A stretch of 64,000 bases of DNA from NCBI GenBank assembly GCA_947471745.1, contig CANJKZ010000262.1, positions 1,310,501 to 1,374,500 on the forward strand. The letters are read 5' to 3'. Positions within the stretch are counted from its first letter, which is position 1. Every line of letters begins with the position of its first letter. The notes under the pieces are model-generated. The model was not told the origin of the DNA. It ran no database searches and saw only the letters and a program-made list of their open reading frames with translations. Origin of the DNA: Closterium sp. Naga37s-1 (taxonomy: Eukaryota; Streptophyta; Zygnematophyceae; Desmidiales; Closteriaceae). Made by a program: the position numbers and the translations under genes. Shown one piece after another: positions 34,681 to 46,415 of this stretch.

Positions 34681-35401
34681 GCCCTGCTGTCGCCCGCGCA
34701 CCTCCTACCCCGCCCCCCCGCCCACCCCCCCCCACCCTTCCCCTTCATCTCCATGCTGCATGTGCGGCAGTGGGGGGGAGGGTATGGGGGTGGCCTCTCT
34801 CCCACTGCTGCAGCTGCTGCTGAAAGGGGGAGGGTGTGGGGGGAGCCGAGGGAGTGTGGGGGGAGCTGGGGGTGGCGGGTGTGAGTAAGCTGCCCCTCCT
34901 CCTTCTCTCTCTCCCACTGCTGCAGCTGCTGCTGAGGGGGGGAGGGTGTGGGGGGAGCCGAGGGAGTGTGGGGGAGCCGAGGGAGTGTGGGGGAGCCGAG
35001 GGAGTGGCGCTAGTGTTGTAGAAGGGGGTGTGGGGCAATGGGGGAAGTTGAACGGTGGTAGCCGTCGTGTCGCCAGCAGCGCCAGTAGTCCGGGGCCCTC
35101 GTGCTCTCGGTAGCCCAGCGAGCCTGCTGCGCCAGTCGCCTGTGGGTCCGTTGCTCTTGCCGCTCCTCGTAGCCGCCGAGCCAGTTACTCCAGTAGTCCG
35201 GGGCGCTGTCCCGGTAGCCACTGTGCCAGCCGCTCCTGTCGCCCGTGTGTCTGCAGCTTCAGCCGCCGCCTCCTATCTCCTCTCCTCTCACAGTTCTTCC
35301 CCCTCCTCCTCACTTCGCCTCTTCTTCTGCTGCGCCCTGCAGGGTGTACCACTTCAGGGGGTGTTCTGCACATGGCTATTCCTGCATGCACTTAGGGGGT
35401 G

Positions 35402-35652
35402 TGTCAGAATATATTTGATGTATGTTCTGTATAAGCGCATGTAGTTCTAGCTGTAGTGTAGTACCATTATTGTCCTGTGTGGTGGTGCACCACTCCTTGC
35501 ATGCTTCTCCTCTATTTGTACTTGTCATTCTATAGTTGAATCACCCCTTTTGCTTGAACTTCTACTTTGTCTAAGGCTAAAACCCTAGCTCCTACTCCTA
35601 ACTGTGCATCCTAAGCCTAAACCTAGTTTCCTAGGTGCTTAGTATCTTGACA
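35402..35652 (+). repeat. element C 3' LTR
   Basis: 251 bp, followed by the duplication tgtgg. Confidence 0.95.
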
Positions 35653-37594
35653 TGTGGCTGCTTTAACGAGCATATAAGTACACCCGGTGTACACTGAACT
35701 GTCTATTCCAAGCATCCCCATTTCATCAGTCAAGAGCAATGACTGATGTTTACATGGAACGACCTAATCGTCACAGAACCAGAATCAAAGCCTTGGTCGT
35801 CTTGACTAACAACGTGTTGCAGAACGAATCGGCTCGGCAACAGTTCGCACTACATCTCACCACTTCTCTGGTGCGTGCCAATACAATGCACTGCACCGCA
35901 CTTGCATGCACCAAATCCGAGCCGCGAAATGTGGCAAGCAGTTCAGTGGTTAAGAGCTGTCCCGACCCGATCCGTGCCGAACCGAGGCGTTCTGCAACTT
36001 TCCTAATATCCCGAAGTGTGCTCAAGTCCTTTTTTTTCCCCCTGAAAAAAGTGTCTGCGATTCAGGAATCTGGTATCTATAAACAATGAAGATGGGAACG
36101 GGTATCAGGTGTAAGAATGGCCGCGTGCACTCCAACGCACTAGCACAACACAGCCGACGTGGGTGTCTCATTTGACCAGTTTTCTGGAAATGGCAAAAAA
36201 AGACAACCAACTAGCACCCCAACATGGCCAGAAGGATGTCGTACTTTATAAGTGCCCTCTGAGACCAAAAGGCCTTTATAAATCAGGGTACGGTCCAGGA
36301 AAGGCCCCAAGAACCGGAGTACCACTGTTGAGTGAGGGAGGGAATCGAGTGCCTTTGGTCGAAAAGAATCACATGCTCACAGAATTTTCATTTTCCTGGA
36401 CCTGATCCGAATGTACATGTGTGACATCGCAGGTTGCATTGGTTTGGGGGTTGTGGGTGGGAGGAGAGTGGTGGAGTTGTGACGTGTACCTGTTATAAAC
36501 TTTGAAGTCGTAGCTGGTCATGGACAGAACTTCATGTGAGGGGACGGCCCGAATGTTTTGAGAATACAGCCACTATTTTTAGTGAACGAAAACCACTGGA
36601 TGGGAAGAGACTGGGCTTTTGGGAGAGGTTTCTTTTAACCTGTTAATGGATGGGGTTCAGGTTCTCCTTGAAACCTAGGTACGAGATTCTTACTGCTCTG
36701 TTACGATATGCGCTGACCAACAGCTCCTCTTCATCCTGCCACAGTGACAAGTACTCGCCGAAACTGGCCGATTGACAGTTCCACACTCCTCGGGCAGTCT
36801 GGTTTGCTTGTCCAGCAAACTGTACTTCTACACCAGGCCTGTCGAAGTCCCTGGGACCAAAACTTTGAGTCCTGAGCTGCTCGAATTCTGGCCCTGATTT
36901 TCACGGGCGCAGTCCAAAATAAAAACTTGAAATCATGGCTTCTTAGGAAAGTGTGCTTGAGCCCTGATGTAACACAGGAGGATGTTTTATCTTATTTAGC
37001 AGGAAAAAGGTACATACGAACTACTCATCCACACACCTACAGCCTCTACATCGTGGGCAAAAGCACCATAGGAAAAAACATCGGGGAGTGGGGGTATGGG
37101 GGGGAGGCGGGGGAATTTGGGGGGGGGGGGGGTCCTTCGAAACAGAAACCAAAGCTTTGATTCAGGGGAAGGCCCAAACGAGGCCCGTAACGGTCACGGG
37201 TGCCATGCGGATCTAACACTTTAAATGGTCGAGCTGCTCGAAACGTAGGCCGGAATGTTCAGGGCATTAAGGGCAAATGCCCTTGCTTCTACAGCCCTGT
37301 TGTACACCCTGCCAGGGTGCTTAGGGTTTGCTGTACAATAAAACGAGTTTGTCGATTGCTGACACCACCGACCGAATGATGATGCGCTCACATCACATCC
37401 ACCAACTTATCATTCCTTAGCTTGCCCGCCCATTTTTCAAGAAGCAGCGAAGAATGGGGAGGAGATAAGCTGGTACTACCACACAAACTTGGTTGAACAT
37501 ACTCCTAGTAGGCAGCACGGAAACAAGTCCAGCGGTTCCTGTTTCTTACACCGCCGCGAAGAGTGTAAACCCTAATGGCATTAGCAAGAAAGGG
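35653..37594. other. intergenic, nothing recognised
   Basis: About 1.9 kb of unique, fairly balanced sequence with short open frames only. No RNA gene, LTR or polycystin exon was recognised. Confidence 0.4.
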
Positions 37595-39315
37595 CTGGCG
37601 GAGAGGGTCCGGGGACTGAGGTACCGCGGGGCAGCAGCAATAGCAGCAGTACTAACAGCAGCAGCGCGAGCAGTCACGAGAGCGCGGCGGATGACGATCG
37701 GGGGCTGCGCGCCTTCCTGCGGCATTGCCGCCCGCGGGGCAGGCGCGCAAGCAACACGCGCGCCGACTGTGCGAATGGAACGGATGGCGCGGAGGGCGGG
37801 GAAGGCAGAGAGGGCCGCGGGAAGGGCGGAGAGGGGAAGGCGACAGTAGCGGGGGGTCCGCTGAAGCGCAGCTTGACGGAGGATACAACGGGGAAGACGA
37901 TGACGCGGAGCATGTGTAAGGACGCGTTGAAGGGCCTGGCGGGTGACACATGTGCACATGCATGCGTTCGTGCGTGCGTTCGTGCGTGCATGCGTGCGTG
38001 CATGTGTGTTTGCATGCAGACGTGTGCAAGGCTGGTGGCCTGCCTGCCAGCAACCTGTGGGCGAGCATTCACGGAGAGGGAGGTGGCAGGGGCGTTCGTG
38101 GACTGTGCGCGCATGTGCATCGTTGCACCCTCCTCCATCACCTCCTACACCGACTCTCCCTGCCCCATGGTGCGCCCCTTGCCCCATGGTCCGCCCCTTG
38201 CCCCATGCTGCTCCCATTGCGTGCGCTCCGTGTCTCTGATGCTTGTATAGAGCAAACGGTCCTGCCCCATGCAACACTGGAAATTCTATGACTTCTGCAA
38301 ATCAACCAGCCGTGCCCCATGGTATGCCAGCAGTGGTGTTGCACAGCCCTCGTGCCCTGCGCTACCTCTCTGCCCTGCGCTACCTCTCTGCCCTGCCCTG
38401 GCATGCCTCGACAACATCCTTGGGTGGCTGCCAACAGTGCACCACATCAGACTGCCTGCTACCTGTCGCCCCGCGGGCTACTCACCGCCAGCGCCTCCTC
38501 TATTACCAGGGCGCTTGTCTTTCTCACTCGTCCCCGCCTTCCTCTATCCCCCGCTGCCTGCAGCCTGAGATCGCAACACTCTTCTCCAACATCCCCTGCA
38601 ACGTTTCAGGTATCGTCCCTCCCGCTCCTGCATTTTGTCTTGAGTTGGCTTGAGTATCGTCTTGTGTAGTTTGTGTGTGCGTTCGACTCACACGCACTTG
38701 GTGTACACTGTGGCGTTCATTCCTGACTCTCCTCTCTCTTCTATCATCTTCTCTCACGCCACAACACGCCCTCCAAACCAGCAGTCAACTCCACGGGACA
38801 CCTCTCTCGTTTTGCCCGCCGAAAGGTGCTCCTCCCACCCCCATCGCTTGCTACTCACCTTTGCTTGCCGCTCACCCGTTGCTTGATGCTCACCATTGCT
38901 TGCTGCTCCGTTCTGCTTGTTGCTCCTTTTCTCTGGATCCTCGCCCTTAGCTTGCTGCTCCTTGTGGCTTTCCTTCTCCGCTTTTTCTCGTGCTCCCTTC
39001 ACGTTGCTGTTCGCCCTTTGTTCGTGTATGCACTTCTTGCAAATCCCACCTTATCATGCTGTCTCCGCTGAACCATAGCCCACTACTGATTGCCCGTCGT
39101 TTCTCAGGCCCAGGCACAACACCGCCGCCTGCACCCACACCGCCGCCTGCACCCACACCGCTACAGTGATTGGACCTCCTCGGCCTTGCCAGCTGACGCC
39201 CCTCCTGTGTTTGCCTTGCTTGCTTCTTCTGCTGCCTCTGCTGATGCCGCTCCTGCGGCTCTGCCCGCCCCGCCAGTGCAAGGCGCACCAGGAGCAGCAG
39301 TTGCAGCCCTGCCAC

Positions 39316-39444
<129 letters not shown>

Positions 39445-41923
39445 CAGCCATGGCACCAGCAGGAACGGCAGCCACAACAGACCCCACATTGCCCTCGCTC
39501 TGGTCCCTCCTGGGCGCCACGGACCGCCAGTGACTGACAGCGCTGCAGGTGGCGGTGTCTCGTTCACTCTTCACAGTGGCCAAGGACCGCTGCCTGGCTG
39601 GGCGCGCACCGGGAGCAGAGGCGAGGGTAGTGGCGGGAGCGAGCAACCACACACATGGAGGGTTGGGCAGCGTGCGGTGGCGCATGGTGGCGTGCCTGTG
39701 CACGATGCTGGGGGGGCCTGTGACGACGCTGGATGAGTGCCGGTTCACGGATGAAGCAGGGCAGCCGGTGGTGGAGGGTGGCGAGATGTATGCATACCTG
39801 CAGCGCACGCATGTGATGGGCGGGCGCATGATCTCATCGCAGCACATGCGGCGCATCGTGCAAACCATGGTGGCGGCGCTGCGGTCCGTCATGCCCATGT
39901 CAGATGCCGCCGCTGCTCGTCTCAACACGCTCATGCACTCCTTCGACGATGCTGTCGTCACCTCTGATGCTGTTGGCTGCTCGCAAGGTGCTCATGGCCA
40001 GGTGGGCCTGGTGGTTGGTGTGTTCGATGCGCTCTTGTGCATGTGCATGTGCATGTGCATGTGCATGTGCGTGCGCGCTCATGTGTGTGTGCTTGCGCGC
40101 GCTTGCGTGCGTGCATGCATTTGTATGTTCATGTCTGAGTGTTGCTGTCATTCGTGACATCATAGGCGGATCATGTTTGACTGAAGGCACTTCCTTAACC
40201 TTTTCTGTCTCCTTTCAGGCGGTGCGTGGCTGCAGTGGCGGGCAGGCGTGTCTCACAACACGACCATCCATGTGGGCGACAAAGTCACCTGGGTGTGGGA
40301 TGACGACCTCCCACACTCCATCAGAGGTACATCTTTGTCTTCAAATCTCTACCACTTCCCATTCGCGCCACTACCTCGTGTGTGCATCCGTGCCTATATT
40401 GCTTCATAGAGAAAACGAGTTTTTGTGGTTTATTTCTGTAAGTACTCTTTGTGCCCCATGCGACCTTTCCATTCACTGGTCTAAACTGCCTCATGCCCCA
40501 CTTGCCTCCACGCCCCTGTGCCTCCACAACCCTGTGCCTCCACACTTCTGTGCCCCCACCACCATGCCACCCCCACCAGTGGCGGGGATGGGCGAAGTGG
40601 CCGACCCACTATTTCTGGGCTTCGGGGGGAACCGCCTGGCCGTGTCACGGCAGATGGTGTGCACTCCCATGAACGTGGGCACTGGTGACATGAGTGATGA
40701 CCCCGTGCCGTGCGTGCTACGTGAGTGCCCTCCTCATGCCATGGTCAGTGAGCTATACGGTGCAATCCAGTACTGGGCGCTGGTTAGCGATTCGTTTCAC
40801 CAAGCTATGTGTAGCCTGCTTCGTTTCAACTCATCATCTTGGCCTGCTGCTGCACATGCATCACCCTCGCACCCCATCACTTTAACCATGACTCTGTACA
40901 CCCCCCGCCACCCCCTCCACGTCCCAACCCCTTTCCCCACCAGGAATGGACGACGAGCCCTCGGGTTCCTTTGCGTACAGCAAGGTGTTTGGAGAGCCCA
41001 TCACCATCCACTACGCGGACGGTTCGCTGGCAGGCACGGCTGGGGACGCCGTGTCTTCCTCTGCCTCTCCCTCCTCCTCCCCCACCCCCACCTCCATGTC
41101 CGCCAGCATTCTCACAGTGCTACCTGCAAGGGCTGGGGTGGATGCTACTGGTAAGCACTGCATGTGTGTGTTTCATCTCTCTTGTGCCTTTCAGCTATTC
41201 CATGCGCTCTAACATGCGCCCTCTTCCATGGGCCCTCCCTTTCAGTTGCATTCACTCGCCCTCCGTGCATTCTCTCCTCAACGTTCCCAGCTGCTGCATC
41301 CCAGTACACCTTCCTGCCTCCATCCTCCCCATCCTCTCTCCCCCTTCACAGCTCGTCCCCTTTCTTCCATCATTCTCCAACCCCTCCTCTCCACATCTCC
41401 TGTACCTTTCCCTGGCTTTCCTTCGCATGAAAAAAAATGCAGGTTTTGCCACTAACACCACAGTCGTTACCAACACCACAAACCCCACCGCTGCCAACAG
41501 CACGACTGCTGGCCCCACCAACACCACGGCAACCTACCAGTGTGCACCAGGGTGCCGGCTGCAGCGGGTGGCGAACGGGGTGTGCGATGCGGCGTGCAAT
41601 ACGCCCGCATGCGCCTTTGACGGCAACGACTGCGCGTGTGTCGATCCGCTCTTCGGCCCCGGCATCTGCGCCTGCCCGCCCGGCCACACCCGCCGCGACG
41701 ACGGCTGTCAGTCACCCCTCTCCCCCCTCCGCTTGACCCTCTCTCCCCCTGCCTTGCTCCACCGTCCCTCTCTTCTCTCCTGTTCTCACTTCACGCTTGC
41801 CCTCCCATCCTGCTCTCTCTTCCTCATCTCCCTCCCCTTCCTCGTCTCTGTTCCTCCCCTTTCTCCTCCAGCGTGCTGTCTGTCGACAGCGGTGGGAGCC
41901 AATCTCAACTTCCCCTTCTCACT

Positions 41924-42322
41924 CAAGGAGCACCACTTTGTGGTGGGAGACATTACGAGGCAGCGGTTCCTTTAGAGCAAAGATAGGTTCAGAAAGATTT
42001 CAGGCGTGGAAGCCTGGTTGTAGAATGGTTTCTTGTGTAAATAAAATGGTGGTAACTAGTTTCGGCGTAGTCGCCTTCGTCAGACCACAAGAAAGAAATG
42101 AACCTCCCGAGGTTTATATACACCCCAAGCTGACTCGGCTACCCTACAGTAACCTGAATCAGGCTAAAAAAAGAAAATCTACAGTAAAAACTAACTTCAG
42201 CACTTACGAGCAGAAACTAAAAAGCTTCCAACTCTCTTAGGCAATTTCCATGCCAAGATCGCCCTCCGTCCTGTAAAAATGTCGCGTGACATTATATCCA
42301 GGTGACTTTTGAGTCGACTCAA
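41924..42322 (-). mobile_element. 399-bp retroposon insertion carrying a hammerhead ribozyme
   Basis: Splits exon 15 of gene 2. A 24-bp direct repeat, caatctcaacttccccttct plus cact, lies at 41900-41923 and 42323-42346; removing one copy and the insert restores the 145-nt exon exactly. On the minus strand the insert has a TATA-like word (gtgtatataaacc, near 42111-42123) and, about 30 bases downstream, a hammerhead ribozyme (42049-42088). Ribozyme plus promoter-like leader plus a long target repeat fit a truncated Penelope-like element; a retrozyme or another ribozyme-bearing retroposon is possible. The insert adds a stop at 41973-41975. Confidence 0.75.
42049..42088 (-). ncRNA. minimal hammerhead ribozyme
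   Basis: Read on the minus strand from 42088: GTGGT (stem I), CTGACGA (conserved CUGANGA core), A, GGCG-ACTA-CGCC (stem II and loop), GAAA (conserved), then CTAGT, T (cleavage position) and ACCAC, which pairs perfectly with GTGGT to close stem I. Stem III is the palindrome ACTAGT, so a stable fold would need two copies pairing, as described for the minimal hammerheads of Penelope-like elements. Every core base of the hammerhead consensus is present. Confidence 0.85.
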
Positions 42323-42494
42323 CAATCTCAACTTCCCCTTCTCACTGCAGCGCTACGGTCCCAACTACACAGAGAGCAACTACGTGTTTGCTGCTGAGAG
42401 GGGCTTTGCGGCCACACGCTACGTGTCTCGCCGCAACCGGTACGCCGCCCCCTGCCTCCCTGCCTGCCCAGTCGGTCGCACTGTTGGGCGACAC

Positions 42495-42838
42495 TCTTGT
42501 GCAGCGCCATGCCTCTTGTGCAGCGCCATGCCTCTTGTGCAGCGCCATGCCTCTTGTGCAGCGCCATGCCTCTTGTGCAGCGCCATGCCTCTTGTGCAGC
42601 GCCATGCCTCTTGTGCAGCGCCATGCCTCTTGTGCAGCGCCATGCCTCTTGTGCAGCGCCATGCCTCTTGTGCAGCGCCATGCCTCTTGTGCAGCGCCAT
42701 GCCTCTTGTGCAGCGCCATGCCTCTTGTGCAGCGCCATGCCTCTTGTGCAGCGCCATGCCTCTTGTGCAGCGCCATGCCTCTTGTGCAGCGCCATGCCTC
42801 TTGTGCAGCGCCATGCCTCTTGTGCAGCGCCATGCCTT
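42495..42838 (+). repeat. 19-bp minisatellite, gene 2 intron 15
   Basis: About 18 copies of cttgtgcagcgccatgcct. Gene 1 has a single copy at the same place (near 24888). Confidence 0.97.
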
Positions 42839-43307
42839 TCCACGACCTTGTTATGCTTTCATTCATCCCCTCCTCGCAGCAGCACCGCGTATATCCGTCA
42901 AAACCTTGGCTCGCCACCACAATCGGCTTCTCTCTCTCCTCTGCCTTATCCCCCTCCTACCCCTCGTATCTTCCATCTTCTCCGTGCCAGTCTGTTGATC
43001 GGCATGGTGCTGCAGCAGGATCGGTGGGGCACACAACAGTGCAGCGGAGCGGGGTGAGTGGCTCTCATGCATGGGGTGAGTGGCTCTCATGCATGGGGTG
43101 AGTGGCTCTCGTGAAGGGGCATGCATGCAGGCATGCGCAAGGGTGGTAGCCGAGCTAGGTGCCACTCTTTGGACTAGCTTCCACAAGCGAAGGAGCCAAC
43201 GCGCGGGGCTGCGGCTTGTTGGGGCCGGCCCAACGAGCCACGCCATCATTCTTTGACTGTTGCTCATCCCTACTGTGGTGTGCAAGGTTTTCGCGATGTT
43301 TGCGGGA

Positions 43308-43432
43308 TCCTGTCGCTGTGACAAATCCTGTCGCTGTGACAAATCCTGTCGCTGTGACAAATCCTGTCGCTATGACAAATCCTGTCGCTGTAACAAATCC
43401 TGTCGCTGGGACAGATCCTGTCGCTGGGACAT
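43308..43432 (+). repeat. 18-bp minisatellite, gene 2 intron 16
   Basis: About seven copies of cctgtcgctgtgacaaat with drift to the right. Confidence 0.93.
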
Positions 43433-43804
43433 CGCCACCGACTGCCCTTCTTTCAACGCCTGCACTTCACTCCCTCCCTTGCTCATAGCGGAACCCGCCA
43501 TTCTCTCCCCCAACCCCCTCTACTCCTTCCTGCCCTCTCCCCTCCCTCCTCTCTCCCCCCAGCCTGCTGCACCTAGGGGGGTGGTGCAGCAACGGCACAT
43601 CCACGGAGCCGTTTGGAGTGAACTCGCACTTCCTGCCCACGTCGGCCATCTACGACAGTGCTGCCAGCGCCAACATGAGCCAGCTCGACAACAACACCTT
43701 CGGCTTCAAACTGCAGTTCAACCCGCAGGGCCTCCCCTACGGCTTCATCTACCCCTTGGTCAGTCACTTTAAAGATATGTTCTCCGCATTATCTGCCATT
43801 GTCA

Positions 43805-44260
43805 AGCATGGTTAGTACTAAAAGTAAGTGTGTTACTTGCCAATATGGTTGGTACCAAGAGTAAGCACGCTATTTACCAGTATGGATGGTACTAAGAGTA
43901 AGCACGTTACTTACCCATATGGTTGATGCTAAATTTTTTTGCGTTACATACCCATATGTTTCGTATTAAGAGTAAGTGCGTTAATTACCGATATGGTTGG
44001 TACTAAGAGGAAGCACGTTACTTACCCATATGGTTGGCACTAAGAGTAAGCGCGTTATTTACCCATGTGGTTTGTATTAAGAGTAAGTGTGATACTTACT
44101 CATATTGTCGGTACTTACTCATTGTTGGTACTAAGAGTAAGTGCGTAATTTACCTATATGGTTGGTACTAACAGTAAGTGCATTAATTACTCATATGGTT
44201 AGTAGTAAGAGTAAGTGCTTTAATTTTCTATATGGTTGGTACTAAGAGTAAACGGCTTCA
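43805..44260 (+). repeat. degenerate repeat of about 36 bp, gene 2 intron 17
   Basis: About twelve diverged copies of ggttggtactaagagtaagc and ttacttacccatat. Confidence 0.9.
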
Positions 44261-46229
44261 TCTACTTCATGATAAGCCCTTTCAAAGATTTATGTTCCGC
44301 ATTAGTGCCTGGCACTGCCAGTGCAGAGAGGTGCGGTGAAGTGCTTAGGTGGATCCCATCCCATTCCAGTTGACAAGCAAGGCAAGTTTTGAGGCGTCTC
44401 AAAACAAGCAAGGCAAACGACCGACTCATCTCTTTCGTGTCCTGGCCTGCTGCCTTGCTGCCCTAGTGCCTTGTGCTCCTCCATGTCTATCTGCTCTGCT
44501 GCCTTGCTGTCGTGCTGCCTTGCTCTCGCACTGTCTTGCTGTCTTGTTTCTTGCTGTTGTGGTGTGTTACCGATGAAGCCAATGATGTCTTTTCCAGCAG
44601 GCGTCTCTCACGACATACCCTTTGGTGTTTGGCATTAATCTTGATAACGAGGCAGCCACAAGGCGTCTACACTACCTGATGGATGGCAGCTACATTGACA
44701 ATGGCACGCGCAGCATAGACGTCAACTTCATAACCTTCAATGGTATTCAATTTCCTTGTGGTAACAACGACCCTCAAGCATGTGTATCTACTCAACACAT
44801 CCATTCGTTTCTTACAACGTTCAGTGTACACCACACGCTTATCAAGGCGGGCCTCTCAATGCACGCCTATCACTCGCCCCCTTGACCCCCCTCCGGTTGG
44901 CAGGCGAGACGCTCACGTTCGTGCTGACAACTGTGAGGTGCACGGTGAATGGGGGGGGCAGCATGGACGTGAGCTTCAAGTCGCAGCCGGCAGCCATGGC
45001 GATGTATGATGCATCGGCGGACAACATCGCACGGCTGGTGCTGGAGATAGTTTACTTGGTGGGGCTGCTCTGGAATGTGTGTGGCGAGCTGCAGGAGATG
45101 GCCGACCGCGCTGCCACCCATGGCTCTGTGCTCAGGTATTTCGAGCAAGCTTGGAACTGGGTCGACATACTCTCTCTCTCGCTGCAAGCTATCGCCGTTG
45201 TCCTCTGGTGAGCGATTTTCAAAAACCGTTGCCCTCTGGTGTGGCAAGAGCTGTTTTCTGTCTCACTTGCTCGTCATCCAGAAAATTTCTTGAGGCGCCT
45301 AAAAAATAACCTCATCTGGCCATGTTTCCCTGCTCCTCCGCCTTGCTCCCCATCCTCCACTTGTGCGTTAATGCGTGTGCATTGGTGTGGTCAGGGTCGT
45401 GCTGTGGCGGTACGTGAGCACGTTTGACATGCAGCCACGCTACAACATCTACTACTCGTTGTTTGAGATGCCACGCTACTGGGCCGTGCCCAACCCGCCC
45501 ACAGGCTTCATCAGCGCCACTCAGGCCTTCGCTGATCTGCACAACATCATCAACCTCCGCGCCGTCTACTTCGCCCTCCAAGGCATCAAGTGAGCCACTC
45601 GCCTTGCCCATAGGGCATCAAGTGAGCTGCCTTGCCCTGCAGGGTTTCAAGTGCGCTGCTTTGCTTTCCAGAGCATCAAGTGACCCATCTTTACTGTTTA
45701 TAACACTACATAGAATGAGCAAAAGTCTAGCTTGATCTGGTTCGAGTCAAGCAGACCTAAACCGGCAGGTTAATCAAATTTAACTTGTTCGGACGAAGCC
45801 TTAGCACAGACTGGTCCGAGGTTCGTCTGTCGTGACACACGGGTTCAGTTCAGTTGCTCATCTTCGTTCAACATTCTCCCTTCTTCCCCCTCCTCCCCAC
45901 CCCCCATCCCCCCAGTGTCTTCTTCATGATGATCCGCCTACTCAAGGTGATGGACTTCCAGCCATACTTGGGCGTCATCACGCGCTCCCTCGGCCTCGCC
46001 ACGCCCTCGCTGCTGCACTTCTTCCTGCTCTCCTTTACGGTCTTCTTCTGCTTCAGCATGTACGCCTACCTCGTCTTTGGAGGCGCAATGGAGCTGGTAT
46101 GTTTAGGTGTGGGGCTCATTTACTTATGCTGTCTAAATCAAATCCAACTGGGCCCCAATATGTGCAGTGAGACGAATAAACTGTATGCGGAAACCAGTTA
46201 GCATCGCTTTTTACTTATTACATGTATAT

Positions 46230-46415
46230 TTGATATGTACATATATATGCATATATACACGTATATGTATATATGTATGTATGTATATATGTATGTATAT
46301 ATATATTTTTTATATGTATGTATGTATATATGTATATATTTATATATTTTTATATGTATGTATGTATATAAGTATAGATGTATATATCTACATATAATGT
46401 ATACGTATATATATT
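46230..46415 (+). repeat. (TATG/TA)n AT-rich repeat, gene 2 intron 21
   Basis: Alternating tatatgtatg runs; short open frames here are artefacts. Confidence 0.9.

Larger units (their letters stand above)
34062..35652 (+). mobile_element. non-autonomous LTR retrotransposon C (complete, 1,591 bp)
   Basis: Two 251-bp LTRs (34062-34312, 35402-35652), identical by eye, are flanked by tgtgg (34057-34061 and 35653-35657). A primer site tggtatcagagcg starts at 34313 and the tract ttagggggtg ends at 35401. The 1.09-kb interior has no gag or pol. It opens with GC-rich repeats of gtcgcgcgccccgggcgtgc type (34370-34680) and continues with G- and C-rich sequence. The layout and parts of the LTR (ggtggtg.acc, ctatttgtact, ttctatagt.gaatca) resemble element A, so the two are sister families. 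Young insertion. Confidence 0.95.

Noticed and set aside
35739-36405. Short open frames of 60-116 codons between element C and gene 2
   Set aside because: No homology, overlapping on both strands, and no splice pattern shared with the polycystin genes.
42328-42920. Several open frames of 130-190 codons
   Set aside because: Translations of the 19-bp minisatellite in gene 2 intron 15, plus the end of exon 15.
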